64,000 nucleotides of DNA from Utricularia gibba (lineage: Eukaryota > Streptophyta > Magnoliopsida > Lamiales > Lentibulariaceae), in assembly GCA_002189035.1 (NCBI GenBank), contig NEEC01000014.1:1490501-1554500 (forward strand), read 5' to 3'. The position numbers and the translations under genes are program-made. The notes beneath the pieces were generated by a model, which saw nothing but the letters and a program-made list of their open reading frames with translations, did not search any database and was not told the origin of the DNA. Position 1 is the stretch's first letter, and each line of letters opens with the position of its first letter. Positions 10,623 to 27,000 of this stretch are shown piece after piece.

Positions 10623-12858
10623 TCACGCATTCATTTCAGCCAGTATGCGGCTGTATGTGTGGTGATCGGTTGTGTTCTTGAATCCTGGAACAAAATCGGA
10701 AAAGAATCGCAGGACGGTAGCTACATGCTGTGGATCATTGGAAGCGTAGGCTGCCTCGAGAAACATGGACGGCTGAATGTTGGTTACCTGAAACAGAACA
10801 AAAACAAGCTGTAGATAGTACATGAAGAACAAATTCATGCCTGCAGTATATACATCATGTCTTGATTGTTGGGAGGTTGTGAGACGAGATGGATTTACCT
10901 TGTTGCTTTTTGCGTAGCGCAAAGCTTCAAGATAATGCCCATCTTTTACAAGCAATGAAACGTAGTCATGATGAAACGAGAGCTGACTCATCATCGTCAT
11001 GCCCAGCTTCTTTGTATGCGGGTTACAACTGCCAGATTCCAGTAGCTGGAGAGCCACCTCTTTCGAAGGTTCAATAATCTTATTCTTAATAAACAACTCA
11101 AGTGTGGAAAAATGCATATCCCGAGCAAGTATACGGATCATCAGTGCATAGTTATCAGGGTGCACCTTCAATTTTTCGAGGTTAGCTCTGCGGAGGAACT
11201 CGACAAGGATGGAGATCAAGTAAGATCCATCGCTTGCCATCTCTTCCTCTACTGATGCAAACACAAAGGTATGCAAATCAGAAGCTGAAACTGCAGGAGA
11301 AGAAGTTACGAGCTGATGACGCTCAATTGAGGAAGCTTGCCTACTCGATTCATCAACTACTGTACCAGAGTTATGTGATTTTGTTTGCAAACCACCCTCT
11401 TTCTCTACAGTTTGCAGATTAGATGTGGTGCAAGATTCATTTCCGCTGTAACTTCCAGATTCATGCAGTGCTTCTGTTGTACTGGTTATAATACTATCAC
11501 CATCCTCAGGCCTACCCAGATTGGATGTAGAAGGTGAAGCTTCTTGAACTGTGATTCTTTTGTAATAGCTCCCAGATTTGATTGCTTGGGAGTATGATAT
11601 GAGCAAGACATCTAAGGCCCTTGTGACGAAAGAGACTGGCTTTCTCTCCAAAATGGTATTGCGTAGTATGCTCAAGCATAATCTCTTATTATTGTCTGCC
11701 TCCAACTTTCTTCTTTGCAAGAATTCAAGGGTAAGCGGAACTTCTGAACTGCTGGTTGAAATAGCCTCCAGATCCAACCTGATTTTCCATAAAACGCCAT
11801 TAGCAACATCACAAACAAGATCCGGGACAAGAAACAACCAGTGGTCTCCATAAGTTTCTAGTTCAGCGTCAGCAATTTTTTTGATTCAGATCGTCTTGAA
11901 GCTGCAGTAGGCTCAGAGAAACCTTTCAACAACAGTGGAAGTGGTGCAGAGATTGGTGCCTGAGAATCTTCAAATAAATCATACAATATCACAACCTTGG
12001 CTTCGAGTTGATGAACAAGTAAGACATTGTCAATCACACTAACAGCAATTCTGCTGGAGTAAACTGCTAGGGAACCCTGCTTTACAACAGCATCTCGATA
12101 AAACCTATAAACATGAAGCAGCATAGCCACTCTATCGAGCTGCAGGCAGTAAATCCTGCCATAAACAGTTATAATATTGATATCTTCAGCAGCAAGGATA
12201 GGCTTATTATTCACCTCAGATTGAGATGGGACAATTACCATATCAAATTTTGGCAAACGTATTGTTCCAGCAGATGACAGCTGATAACCTGTAACACTTT
12301 TGCACTGCAATCCTGAGGCAAGGAGTACTAACCTGCTTTCATGCGTGTAAATATACCAATTAATATTCAATTTCTTTGTCTCAACTAACTGAAGAGATCT
12401 TGAGCTGGAATTGCACACATAAAAATCAAGGCCACTTGTTTTGACAAACACGATGTTACATGATGGACAATCCGACCAAAAAAATCCAAGAATGATTTCT
12501 GATTCAGGTCTACACTTCTGGGTGAAGGTATCCCTGGTCTCTCTATTCCAAATCTGAATTTCATGACTAGATCGCTGAACAGCCAGAAGCTTGAGGTCCA
12601 ACGAATACCGAATAGAAAGCACAGGACCTTCACTTATTGTGTCAGATAATGCAGCAGCAACATGAGGATCATATGGAACAACTTTCCACGAAACTACCTG
12701 ATTAGACTTCAGTGAAATCATGAGCTTGTTGCCATCATCATAGAAAAACTGTGAACCAGGGATACGGAACCTTAGAGGGGGTACCGGATATAAACATGCG
12801 ACAGTGCATTAGATGGTCTGTGTCGTGAATTACCAGAGAAATATTCTCCTCCTGACAT
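10623..12858 (-). CDS. RMC1/Mic1 homologue (MON1-CCZ1 regulator), two 1-nt frameshifts
   Basis: Two coding exons, 10899-12858 and 10623-10787, giving about 708 aa when two missing bases are allowed for. The start MSGGEYFSG...ALSHVYIRYPPL fits the plant family (At3g12010-like). The N-terminal half is a beta-propeller region (LAVQRSSHEIQIWNRETRD, ILGFFWSDCP, NINWYIYTHESRLVLLASG); the C-terminal half is the helical Mic1 domain (LEFLQRRKLEA, LALQLLESG-type repeats). In animals RMC1 is the third subunit of the MON1-CCZ1 exchange factor for RAB7 on late endosomes; the same role at the plant vacuole is inferred. Frame breaks lie at the G-run 12777-12781 (protein resumes as PPLRFRIPG) and the T-run 11876-11882 (resumes as IADAELETYGDHW). 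The start lies 39 nt after the stop of the gene upstream. Confidence 0.88.
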
Positions 12859-12897
12859 GTTTCAATTACTGGAAGTATAGAGATCCGTTATTTGAAG

Positions 12898-13086
12898 TTA
12901 ACTCTTCCGCCCTACCGTATTTTGCAAACAACTCTTCAAGACAAGAAACTCTTTCAAGCACATATCCTTTTCAACATGAGGTATCTTCAAAGAAACACAT
13001 CTACCATATTCTTTGGCCTGGGAAGAGCAATTGACCAATATCCTCCTCAGTAGTGACGAGGTCCTAGAATGATTATTGTCTCTCAT
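12898..13086 (-). CDS. NDUFAF8-like twin Cx9C protein (complex I assembly)
   Basis: A 62-aa intact frame from ATG 13086 to TAA 12898. It has two exact Cx9C motifs, C20-C30 (CSSQAKEYGRC) and C43-C53 (CLKEFLVLKSC), separated by a short acidic/basic linker: the CHCH fold imported into the mitochondrial intermembrane space by the MIA40 pathway. The pattern A.AYGRC...C.EF..L.SC is that of NDUFAF8 (C17orf89), a complex I assembly factor, so the name is by family similarity. The ATG is preceded by T-rich sequence that could be a 3' splice site for a 5' UTR intron with a leader near 13200-13330. Only 39 nt separate its stop from the RMC1-homologue ATG on the same strand, leaving no obvious space for a terminator and a promoter. 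Confidence 0.8.
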   Translation of the reverse strand: MRDNNHSRTSSLLRRILVNCSSQAKEYGRCVSLKIPHVEKDMCLKEFLVLKSCLQNTVGRKS

Positions 13087-13576
13087 AACCGAAAACAGAA
13101 CAAACAAACAAATCCAAGATTTCAACAGAATGTACCGCAAGTGCAGACCATCGTATCGTTCAGAAAAATATCAAGCCTCAATGAAAACAAGCTTCTTAAC
13201 GGCTGGTAGATCCAAATCCTTGCACCAGAAGAGGTGGAGTGCCCGGAACCGGAGCAGGAGATTGGGATCCACGTCGTCTCGATGCTACTGGTAATCCCCA
13301 CGGACAAAATACATGTTTTTTCACTTATTTTTCCTAAATAAAATTAATTGGGCCGGGCTGCCTCCAATTTCTTAGGTAGTTTGGTGGCCCAAGATATGAT
13401 ATTAAAGCGAAGCCCAGTGAGATGAAGAGCGAAGTCCGAAACTCTGCTGGGACAACTTTTCCCTCAATTCCTATCCTTACCCAGATCAGCTTCTGATTCC
13501 CTTCCTCGTTTTCGAAGATCGCAACAGTTCCCAAGGGTTAAGATACCGGTTTCTCTGTTGATTGAAGAATCGAACG
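13087..13576. promoter_or_regulatory. Divergent promoter between NDUFAF8-like/RMC1 and YJU2B genes
   Basis: The NDUFAF8-like gene points left and the YJU2B gene right, with under 500 nt between start codons. The centre holds site II-type elements on both strands: TTGGGCC at 13348-13354, GGCCCA at 13386-13391 and AGCCCA near 13411. Such elements are frequent upstream of plant genes for mitochondrial and RNA-processing proteins. Confidence 0.5.
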
Positions 13577-15213
13577 ATGGTTTGTTCTTTCTTAATCTGC
13601 TTTTTTTATGTTTGATAATTAGATTTTATTCGCAATTATCGTTGAAGGATTTGTTATTTTTTCTGGATGTTGAAGAAATTTGAGTATCAAACACACCGGG
13701 AACCTTTTAAAATGTGGAGGATTGATTTGGGGTTGGTATCATACTTTTTTGCTCATCGATCTTCGATATGCAGAAAAAAATTATATTCAACTCAGTGTTC
13801 ATGAAATTCCTCAAGTTTTCCGTTCATTATTTTTCATTCGGATCAATTCTCCTAAGATTATTATGAAGGAAGCTGGTTCTGAAATTATATTTCTGTTTTG
13901 CAGTCCTCTCTTGCAGCTGCTAGGGCTGATAACTTTTACTATCCTCCAGAATGGGAACCAAAGAAGGTAAATACTGTCCGCTCACCTCCTAGACATAAAA
14001 CTCATGTTAATTTATTCATATCGTGTATGCTGATTTGTTTTTCGTTTACAAGGGTGGGCTGAACAAGTTTCACGGTCAACATGCCTTGAGAGAGAGAGCC
14101 AGAAAAATAGATCAGGGCATCTTGATCATAAGGTACTCAGTGGCATGCTTCTAATCCTGGATAGTGACATTCTGCAATGAAATCGTTGCATCTTTTTTTG
14201 GATCTATTGATCATTTCTATTCGTCATTAGTGGATCTTGTGTGCATCATTTGTTTATTTAATTTTTCAGGTTCGAGATGCCCTTCAATATCTGGTGTGGC
14301 GGATGTGAGTCAATGATTGCGAAGGGAGTAAGATTCAATGCAGAGAAAAAGCAAGTTGGAAATTACTACTCCACGAAGGTATGAAGCTGAAAATCATGTT
14401 TCATGCATATCTTTGGAGTTTGGAGTAGCAGTAGAAACAGACCTTTTTTTTTTTTTTGTTTACTGCAGATATGGAGTTTCACAATGAAGTCCGCCTGCTG
14501 CAGACATGAAATTGTCATTCAAACAGATCCAAAGAATTGTGAGTATCTGATTATCAGTGGAGCCCGAAAAAAAGTTGAGGAGTATGATCCTGAAGATGCT
14601 GAAACGTTGGTGTTACCTGTTGAGAGCGGTCAGTTGTTTTTTCTTTGTTAAATTGTTATTGCTGACTTCTTCAAAACTTCTTATGCCTGGATTTCCACAA
14701 TGTTTTTTCTGGTTTATAGATAGGGGCAAAATGGCAGATCCTTTTAAAAAGCTTGAGCATGAAGAGGGTGATCTCAAGAAGAAAAAGGAGGCAGAGCCAA
14801 GATTGGTGCGCCTGCAACGGATTTCTGATTCAAGACATCTGGATGATTATGCATTGAATAAATCCCTTCGAGCAAGACTCAGAGATCAGAAGAAAAGAGT
14901 TGCGGAGGAGGAGGCCAATTCTAGGAAAGCAGGGCTTGGCATCAGACTTCTTCCACCATCTCATGAGGATACCCTCGCTGCATCTCGTGTTCAATTCGCC
15001 ACCAAGTTTGAGCGCAACCGGAAGGACAAGCGGGCTCTTATTCATGCCACTTCAATCTTTTCCAAGTCATCTACTTCTGGTGATCACACAACGCGTCTGG
15101 ATCTCCAAGCCAAACGGAGAAAAATAAACGCCACTGCCGCATCGAACTTGTTACTTGGAAGGATCAAGCCCTCTCCATTGTCTTCTGTATGTTCAACACG
15201 CCGGAGGCCTTGA
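13577..15213 (+). CDS. CWC16/YJU2B (CCDC130-like) spliceosome-associated protein
   Basis: Six coding exons: 13577-13579, 13904-13966, 14053-14132, 14270-14378, 14469-14628 and 14720-15213, in frame for 302 aa. The first coding exon contains only the ATG. The N-terminus ([19 protein letters not shown], then HALRERARK) and the four-cysteine zinc site (WCGGC at about 58-61; SACCRHEI at about 95) are the CWC16/YJU2 domain. The C-terminal half is charged and coiled-coil-like, with a basic tail (KRRKIN). YJU2/CCDC130 family proteins join the activated spliceosome around the first catalytic step. No frame break was found. The next neighbour in the same direction, SmD1, is also a splicing component. 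Confidence 0.92.
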
Positions 15214-15750
15214 GGTTTGTAGCTTATACGCAATTTCTATTCTGTACTGTTGACTCACAAGCATTGTGCGCTTACTGATGCTGTCGTGTTACTGCTAGGT
15301 GGTGGTGGTGTTTCAATATGAGCTCCGCCTCTTTTACTTGATGTGCATGGCTTGCTACGTAATTTTCTAAGGGACTTTAAACAAAGCTTTTTTTCAGTTC
15401 GTTCCTCAGGTTTAACTTAAGCATGGGAGTGGCGGTGCGATCCGACAGGTGAGTTAAAACATATTATTATGAAAAAAAGATAACATTTGAATTAAATTTT
15501 AAATTAATTAGAAAAATTCTACTGTTCAAATCCTAACCCTCATCGACGAAAACACCTGACGGCGGTGGTCGGAGGACCGACGCCAATGGTGGAGGCAACG
15601 TTGTTCGTGGGGGAAGAATCATCTCTATGATGTTTGGTTCCATGAAAAAACATTTTTTTTTTTTTGTCCAATGGTTCATGGATCCGCTTGTAACTGGTTA
15701 GTTTGTGTTAGAAATGACGTGGAACTTAACGAGATGCGGAATCCGAAATT
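15214..15750. other. Spacer downstream of YJU2B
   Basis: This should contain the YJU2B 3' UTR. A short AT-rich stretch lies at 15460-15520 and a T-run at 15652-15665. No gene seen. Confidence 0.3.
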
Positions 15751-15867
15751 CACGGCCCGGATGCGTAGATGCTTTAGTAACGATTGGGCCTTAAATTCTA
15801 TCTTTGACGGCCCATTTATTTGCAATTCCGAAATTTGTGAGGCCCGAATTCGTCGGGTGTAGGGTTT
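15751..15867 (+). promoter_or_regulatory. SmD1 promoter with site II elements and a telo-box
   Basis: Within 120 nt lie GGCCCG (about 15754), TTGGGCC (15784-15790), GGCCCA (15809-15814), GGCCCG (15841) and TAGGGTTT (15860-15867, the telo-box on the complementary strand). Site II plus telo-box is the standard promoter pair of plant ribosomal-protein and RNP genes, which suits SmD1 downstream. A leader intron probably follows, as an acceptor-like TTTCAG lies near 16030 and the ATG is at 16257. Confidence 0.55.
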
Positions 15868-16256
15868 GGCGTTTAAAGCTTACCTGGCAGCGGGAATCTT
15901 TCTTCGTTCTTTGTGGCCATCTCAAGCCCTAATTCAGGTAGTTGCGTGTTTCGGAAAATGCTCTCCGGTAGTTGTTCGTTTTTTTCTTGTACTTTTGCGG
16001 TTAAATTTGGACTTGTTTTCGTTGTTTCAGAGTGAATTCTTGTGTTTAAAATTCTCAATCTGGAGGTCATTTTAGTTGCATGTACTTGGATGAGATAGTG
16101 ATAAAATGCGCTGTTCATTGTGCATTTCTATTGATTCTTGGATTCCTGAAGTAATTCCTTTTGCCTCAATTCGTTGTCTCAAGATTTGGGTGGCGTTGGA
16201 GGCTCGGCTAAGAGCAAATTTTTGGAACTATATTTCAATTTCTTCACCGACTAACC

Positions 16257-17388
16257 ATGAAGCTCGTGAGGTGCGGTTTTGCTTGCCTATCGTTTTGTTT
16301 TTGTGGTTTTGGAAATGTAGTGTACGGCGGTTGGTATGTTTCGTTCTTTTCATTAGTTATTTCCATCTTGTGTGCGCTGATATTTTTGGCAGATTCTTGA
16401 TGAAACTGACGAATGAGACTGTTTCACTTGAGCTCAAGAACGGCACCGTTGTCCATGGTACCATTATAGGTACATTCCCTCCTCTCATTTGCCGTTAAAA
16501 AATGGTTACTTTTTAAGATCTTGGACTTCAGTTTCTGTATTCCTTAAGTTGTAGATGATTGTGAACTGTGTCTCTGTATCATCTCAAGTTTGGAAATGTC
16601 AGCTGATTGCTTGCTCCTGGGTAGTTCAACTGTGTGATAGCTAGGAGTTGGTATCTTTATCTCTGTTTATCTTTCCATGCGGATTTATCTGAAGCTTTGG
16701 GTAGTTTCCTTTTGTCTCTTTATGAGTTAGCTGAAACTTGCGAGTTTATCCGTGCAGATTTATCTGAAGTTAGGAAGTATCACTCTTTTTTTGTCAAATA
16801 AGGTTTTGGCAACGAAAAGGTTTTATTAAGTTTTGGTAACACCCCATCTATCCATTGAAAATTGATTGGTTTGTGTATCTTCAAAACGAAATCAAATGGT
16901 AATGAATTGAATAAGAGGGCTATCTTTTCTTGTTCCTCTTTTTTTAAAAAAATTATTGGTATTGTATTGACGACATGAATTTTTATGCAAAACACTCCCA
17001 TATAATTTAGTGTCATAGCATGACCTCTCGTTGTTCTTGCAGGTGTTGATGTCAGCATGAACACTCACTTGAAGACAGTGAAACTAACACTGAAGGGAAA
17101 GAATCCGATCACCCTTGATCATCTAAGCGTTCGGGGAAACAACATTCGCTACTATATCCTCCCCGATAGCTTAAACCTGGAAACTTTACTGGTTGAGGAG
17201 ACTCCAAGGGTAAAGCCAAAGAAGCCAACCGCAGGTACAAATTGCTTACCAACTCTAAGGGAAGCAACATCCCCCTCCCCATATCTGCTATTATTTCGCC
17301 TGCTAAATCTTTTTCTTAAACTACAGGGAGACCAGTGGGCCGTGGTCGGGGCAGAGGCCGTGGTCGGGGTCGGGGGCGTGGGCGTTAG
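16257..17388 (+). CDS. SmD1: Small nuclear ribonucleoprotein Sm D1
   Basis: Four exons: 16257-16270 (MKLVR), 16393-16469, 17043-17234 and 17327-17388, giving 114 aa. The Sm1 motif ([17 protein letters not shown], then [15 protein letters not shown]) and Sm2 motif ([15 protein letters not shown]) are complete, followed by an RG-repeat tail ([12 protein letters not shown]) that is usually dimethylated. SmD1 is one of seven proteins of the heteroheptameric Sm ring on U1, U2, U4 and U5 snRNAs in the nucleus. Length and sequence match the family closely, and phases agree at every junction. The second intron (573 nt) holds a short repeated block but no recognisable RNA gene. Confidence 0.97.
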
Positions 17389-18754
17389 TCGTCCCCATTG
17401 TTCTGATCCATGGAGTTCATTTTAGTTCCAAACTGTAGAAGGTTTGTGTGAAAGCTGTGTTTTGTTCACTACCCATGTTCAAGGACGAGCAACTATCCAA
17501 CTTTTCTCCATGAGCAGCTTTGGAGAGCTGTGCCCATTTCCGTCATTTCCCACTCTCACCAAACATTCAGGACCATAACAATCGCGAGGTAACTCTTTTT
17601 GTTAAAAAAAAAGGAAATATTTGATAGTAATTATGAAAATGTTTTTTTTTTTCTGAAAATCGAAAAGGATTTTAATTTAAAAGGTCAAGTTTTATGAAAA
17701 TATCTTACAGGCTTAGTGGGCGGTGCCTCCATTCACTCTTCTATTTTGTGAACACGTCATGTGTGCCCTCTTGGAGCATGCAACGGGTGAAAAAGTGGAC
17801 ATTGATCGGTTTTTAATTTATTACACATTAAAATAAATAATTAATATGGAAGTTGACTATTTTTCTGAAGACCCCATAACATGCTGTTGAATATATTATT
17901 CTATTAAATGTAAATTATAATAATATTTCATGAATTTAGTTTTCAAAAGGGTGCAATATTAATTTCAAGATACGTAAATGAGAGACATTATTATATATGT
18001 ATTATTGGAGTACGGGGAGTGCGGTTAGTGTACTTGGGGGGTTGCTGAAAGCCCATGGAATGATTCTTTGAGCCCACAGATTGAGGTGAAGGGATATGGT
18101 TGGAGCCTCTTGACCCTATCCGAATCTTTCCCTTTCTCGTATGTCAAATCCGCTCCTTATCCACTGCAATGTTTAATAAATAATATCAAACGTCACGCTT
18201 ATCCCGGATAACTCTGATTAAAATCGTAAAAATAGCTGAATATCGAATTATATAACACATGATTCGTCATCAACGGGAAGGATTGTTGCTAAATATTATA
18301 TTGTCAAGGATTTGGTAATAGTATTTAAATCATTTTAATTTTATATAAAGCATTTTATTCAAAAAAGAATAATGTGGATCTAATCAAAGATAAAGAAAAA
18401 CACATATTTAAATAGAGAAATCATTTTAATTTGGTACTAGATCTTTTATTTGAAAAAAGAAAACATAAAATCATGAAAATGGGGTTTTAAAAATGAAGTG
18501 TGGATCATGACATGGTATGTAGTTTTTATTGAAGATGTGGTAATTTTGATTGAAAGTGGGAGAAAATGAAATTAGGTGGACTTGGAGGGGTAATTTAGTC
18601 CATCTGGGGTGGGTCTTCCTTCGGTAACTCCGAATGTTCTCCATGCGGTATATAAGCGAAGCAGCGAGGTGGAGAGATGAAGAGACTGTAGGTAAAGCAA
18701 GTAATTCGTTGAAGATTCGGTGTATTTGTGAGCGAGTATCTCTCTTGTGAAGTC
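17389..18754. other. AT-rich intergenic region upstream of the PFP alpha gene
   Basis: It contains the SmD1 3' UTR (to about 17590), an AT-rich block about 17600-18600, and the PFP leader. A TATA-like TATATAAG lies at 18648-18655, about 100 nt before the ATG. Reverse-strand frames over 18572-19304 have no recognisable content. Confidence 0.35.
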
Positions 18755-22847
<4,093 letters not shown>

Positions 22848-24047
22848 GTTGCATGCCATGCACCATGTAAGGCTCTTTTGATTCTTGTTTTCTTTCTCCT
22901 GGGAGATGGAACATCATGGGATGCCTTTTTTGAATAAGACAGTTTTCCACCTTTCCGACATCATCAAACTCAAACACATTGCTGTAGTGAAGGCGTCCAA
23001 GTAGTCAATTAGATGTTAGATTTGAGCAAAAATTGTTCAAATTATTTCGAAAAATTCGAGTCGATTTAAATTTATATTGATAGTTTCTAGTGCAAATATT
23101 GAAATTATAGTAATTTACGAATATGAATAATGATTTTAATTTTTGATTTGGATATTTTATTATAAAAAAAATTAATCAAAAGGGTATTAATATAGTTATA
23201 TTTAATATGTTATATGCAATTTTGTTTTATTAAAATATTTTGTATAATTTAGATATGCGGCTGAGGCTGGAATAAATATAATGAGTAATAAATTATTTTT
23301 TAATCACAGTGACGTAAGCAAGGGGAAACTGGTAGGCAAGGGTAGAAGCGTCATTTCGGGAGGCTAATCCAGGTGTTGTTACATTAGACAAACTCGTTCC
23401 TTTGAATTACGAAACGGACGACACAGAAACGGAGTGACTTGCCTCGCTCGCTGGCCGCTGCGTCTTTTTCCTGGGACCGGAATTTCATACCCGGCTGGTG
23501 AACTCTTGCCGTTTGCGGCGCTTTGACATCTGTCAGTGTTTTTTGATATATGGTAAATTATCGAAGGTGTGCCTTCAATTTCTTCATTCCTTGTTGTAGA
23601 TTTTTTGCGCGGGGGTGTTTTCGTGTTCTCTACACTATATGGTGTTGAAGTAAATAGGTTTGAACGGTTTTGGTGGCATGTGGGTGATGCGTGTAGTCTC
23701 GGGCGCGGTTGTGGATTTTGGGGAGACTTGGAAGGTTTTTATTGATATGCCCGGATTATGAACCTTGTGGTTCTTGAATTGTTTTTCTGGATGAGTGGAT
23801 CAGAATCCAAGTGCTATTTTTTGTTTTATTATCTCGGCGTTGTTCTGGTGAAACGGTTGTTGAATTTCGTGCGTTTATGAATGCGTCAAGTTTTCTTTTT
23901 TTTTCCCCTATTTGTGTTAGGGTTTTTCCAGAACTTCACGCAGTATTTTTTGTGGAAATTTGTCGAAAATTTTCACTTCCTCGTTTTTTTTTTTCCGTTG
24001 TTTGAAGCTGGTAGTCATGATTTCAAATTTTTCATTTAGGTGTCAAG
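22848..24047. other. Intergenic region and leader of the ARID gene
   Basis: It holds the PFP alpha 3' UTR (to about 22960) and an AT-rich spacer of about 23030-23330. From about 23400 the sequence looks like promoter and 5' UTR of the next gene, with a probable leader intron ending at TTCATTTAG just before 24041. No separate gene recognised. Confidence 0.4.
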
Positions 24048-27000
24048 ATGAGCCAAACCGATTTAGATATGGAGGATGCGGAAAAAGGACATACTTCCGG
24101 ACCAAATCAACATTCCAATGGTGAAGTGGTAGGCTCCGTGCCTGCTGGAGGAGAGAAGCTTTCGTCTGCCACGGATGGGACATCAAATGGTGGTGATGAG
24201 GTAAGTAAACCTAGCGATGATGATGAAGGACATGCTGGAGTTGACAAACCACTGAAGGAAGCAGCTACTGAGGGCAATAATGAAAAGCTAGCTGACATGA
24301 AAACTGAAGATAAAAAAGAAGCTGCTAATAGAAGCACATTGGAGATTGAAGTTGATAACAAGGAAGAAGCCTCCAGTCCAACACCTATTGAGATTGAGTT
24401 GAAGGAAAAGAAGCCGTGTGTCAATCCTGTAGGTGTTGTAAGTGATCTGAAGGAAGCAGAGGATACAATAAATGAGGATGTCAGTGAGAAAAAGATCGAA
24501 GAAATTTCCAAGGATATTCATGATCATGTTGAACTCGCTGAAGGTGTAAAAAATGGTGCCCGAAATGGCATGACGCTAGAGAAAGATGAGCAGATGGAGA
24601 TGACTGTTGAGGCATATGGTAATAGAGAAGATGAGGACGAAACAAAAGGACAGGATCCACAACCAGCCGTTTCTGGTCATGAGAATGAGGAGAATATTAG
24701 TCCTGTTGAAACTTCCGCCAACCATATCAAAGATTCTTCTGCCTTAGACCCCATGAATTTTCAACGCCAAATTCACATGTCAGGCATTCTCCGAGCAAGG
24801 CTGGAGATCATGGCACAGAAATAGCTAAGAATGTCACTCCAGCAATATTAGCTCTGGTAACTAAGGCTGACATATGCAAGATTAGTTAAATAAGTAAATC
24901 CGAAAAGCAAACCTGGACCAACATTTTGAAATGTTAATCTTTTTGCTCATATTTTAGACTGGCGAAAGTGAGGATGGAACACTAGAAGAACAAGCTGCTT
25001 TTGTTAAAGAAGTTGAAAGTTTTTATCGGGAAAGATCAATGGACTTCAAGCAACCAAAGTTTTATGGGCAGCCTCTGAATTGTCTGAAGTAATCATGCGG
25101 CTCTTAATTTTACCATTAATTTATTCGGTAAAGAATAAATTTTTCCCTGTGCTCTAGGTTATGGAGGGCTGTAGTCAGGTTGGGAGGCTATGATAAGGTA
25201 TGCTTGTTTTACCTTTCGATGAGCTCATGTTTTATGGAATTTTTTAAGATAGTATTTACATATCAATGTCTCTTGTTTGAAAATATGTTCCACTTCCTAG
25301 TAATATGGAAAATATATTTTCAATTACATTGCTAGACTCAAATGTATTTCTAATAGCATTGATATGTGAATAATATATTAGTAAAATTTTCAACTACCTA
25401 GCAATAAGCACAAAATATATTTTCATTTGCATTTTTCTCCTTGTCTCATTTTCATTTTTTGATGATGTTTCTCTGAATTAAATTTTTTTGTTTTTAAAGA
25501 CCTAAGATACTCGTTTTATGGTTTTGGAGCTGTAGGTTTATGCTTCTTTCTGGTAAATTAGTATGTTGTGCTTGTAATTCACTTCCATTTTTGTTACATG
25601 CGAGCAATCTTAGGTTCAATGTTGCTAGATTTTATGATTTATTTTATGAAAGATTCACTTAATGTTCACTTGGCAAGAATCAATGCTGGATACTCTCCCC
25701 TCTCCCTGATAATGGGCACTTTCGACAGGTAACTGCATTGAAGTTGTGGAGACAAGTGGGAGAGTCCTTCCATCCACCAAAGTAAGAATCTCAACTTGTG
25801 CCCTTTAATATCCTTTTCCTTTGTGAAACATGTCGTCGAATAATTTTCTGAATCTTGGCACCTTAACCTTCAGCTTGTACTTTATATGAGACGAATTTCA
25901 CCATCCAGATACGGGTTTTTCATTGCTCTCTTCAAAGAAAATATTTTTTGAATTTCTGCGTATGATCTTTTTGTTTTTTTTAGTTGAACATTCAAATCAA
26001 CATCTGGGGGGGTTCAAGGCTTATAAACTATATTTTGTCCACTCATCACTGCAGGACGTGCACAACTGTATCCTGGACATTCCGCATTTTCTATGAGAAG
26101 GTGATAATCCCATGAATTCTATGATTGGCTTCTTACAAATGTGCAAATTAGAGGCTCGATGGATAGTTGTGTTACTCTGGTTGCTTTTGTTCATTTGGTG
26201 ATCACTGAAGTGTGCCACACAGATATTGTCTAATGTGTTTTTTCATTTGTTAGTCCCTTCTGGAATTTGAAAGGCAAAAGACTCAAAATGGTGAACTCCA
26301 GTTCCCAATAGCAGGATTTCCTGAAGCTGTAGGTGTTGACAGTGAGGTGTGTGAGCCTTTTCCTTTCTATGTATTTTTGTGTTCCTCCCCTTATATCTGT
26401 CGTGTAGAATTTTTGTCTTTTACGCCCAAAGAAGATGATCCGTGACCAGTATTGTAGTATATTGATTGAATAGTTGTCTGTTTCTCTGATTTTATTGCAG
26501 AATGATATAAGCTTATACTGGCATGGTTTTGAGTTGGTATACCTGTAGAGCATTTGCAATGAGTCCTGCCTTACACCAACGTGATAGCTTTATTTGTACA
26601 CAGGGCAGTGGTTATCAAGCATCAGGTGCAGGTTCAGGATCAGCACCAGGAAGAGCACGAAGGGACTCTGCCAGCCGGGCAATGCAAGGGTGGCATACTC
26701 AACGACTTTTGACCAATGATGAGGTTGGTTAACCGGTTGTCAAGAGTCAACCAGTTTCCAGTGATGTCTGTCATATGATTTATTTAAACACCACTGCATA
26801 ATGTGATTGCATTTTTTATATGATTGTGTTTTCTTAGGAAAAGAACCTCAACAGTGTTGGAAAGCGTGAGAAAACAATTAAAAGCAGTGGTGAGCTCTCT
26901 TCCGTTGGCACAGACTGAACATTTTCCAGCTTTAAGTGATCACCCAGATGGGCTGTATCGCATTGTCATTGCATCACATCAATTGATTAATCTGTTGTTG

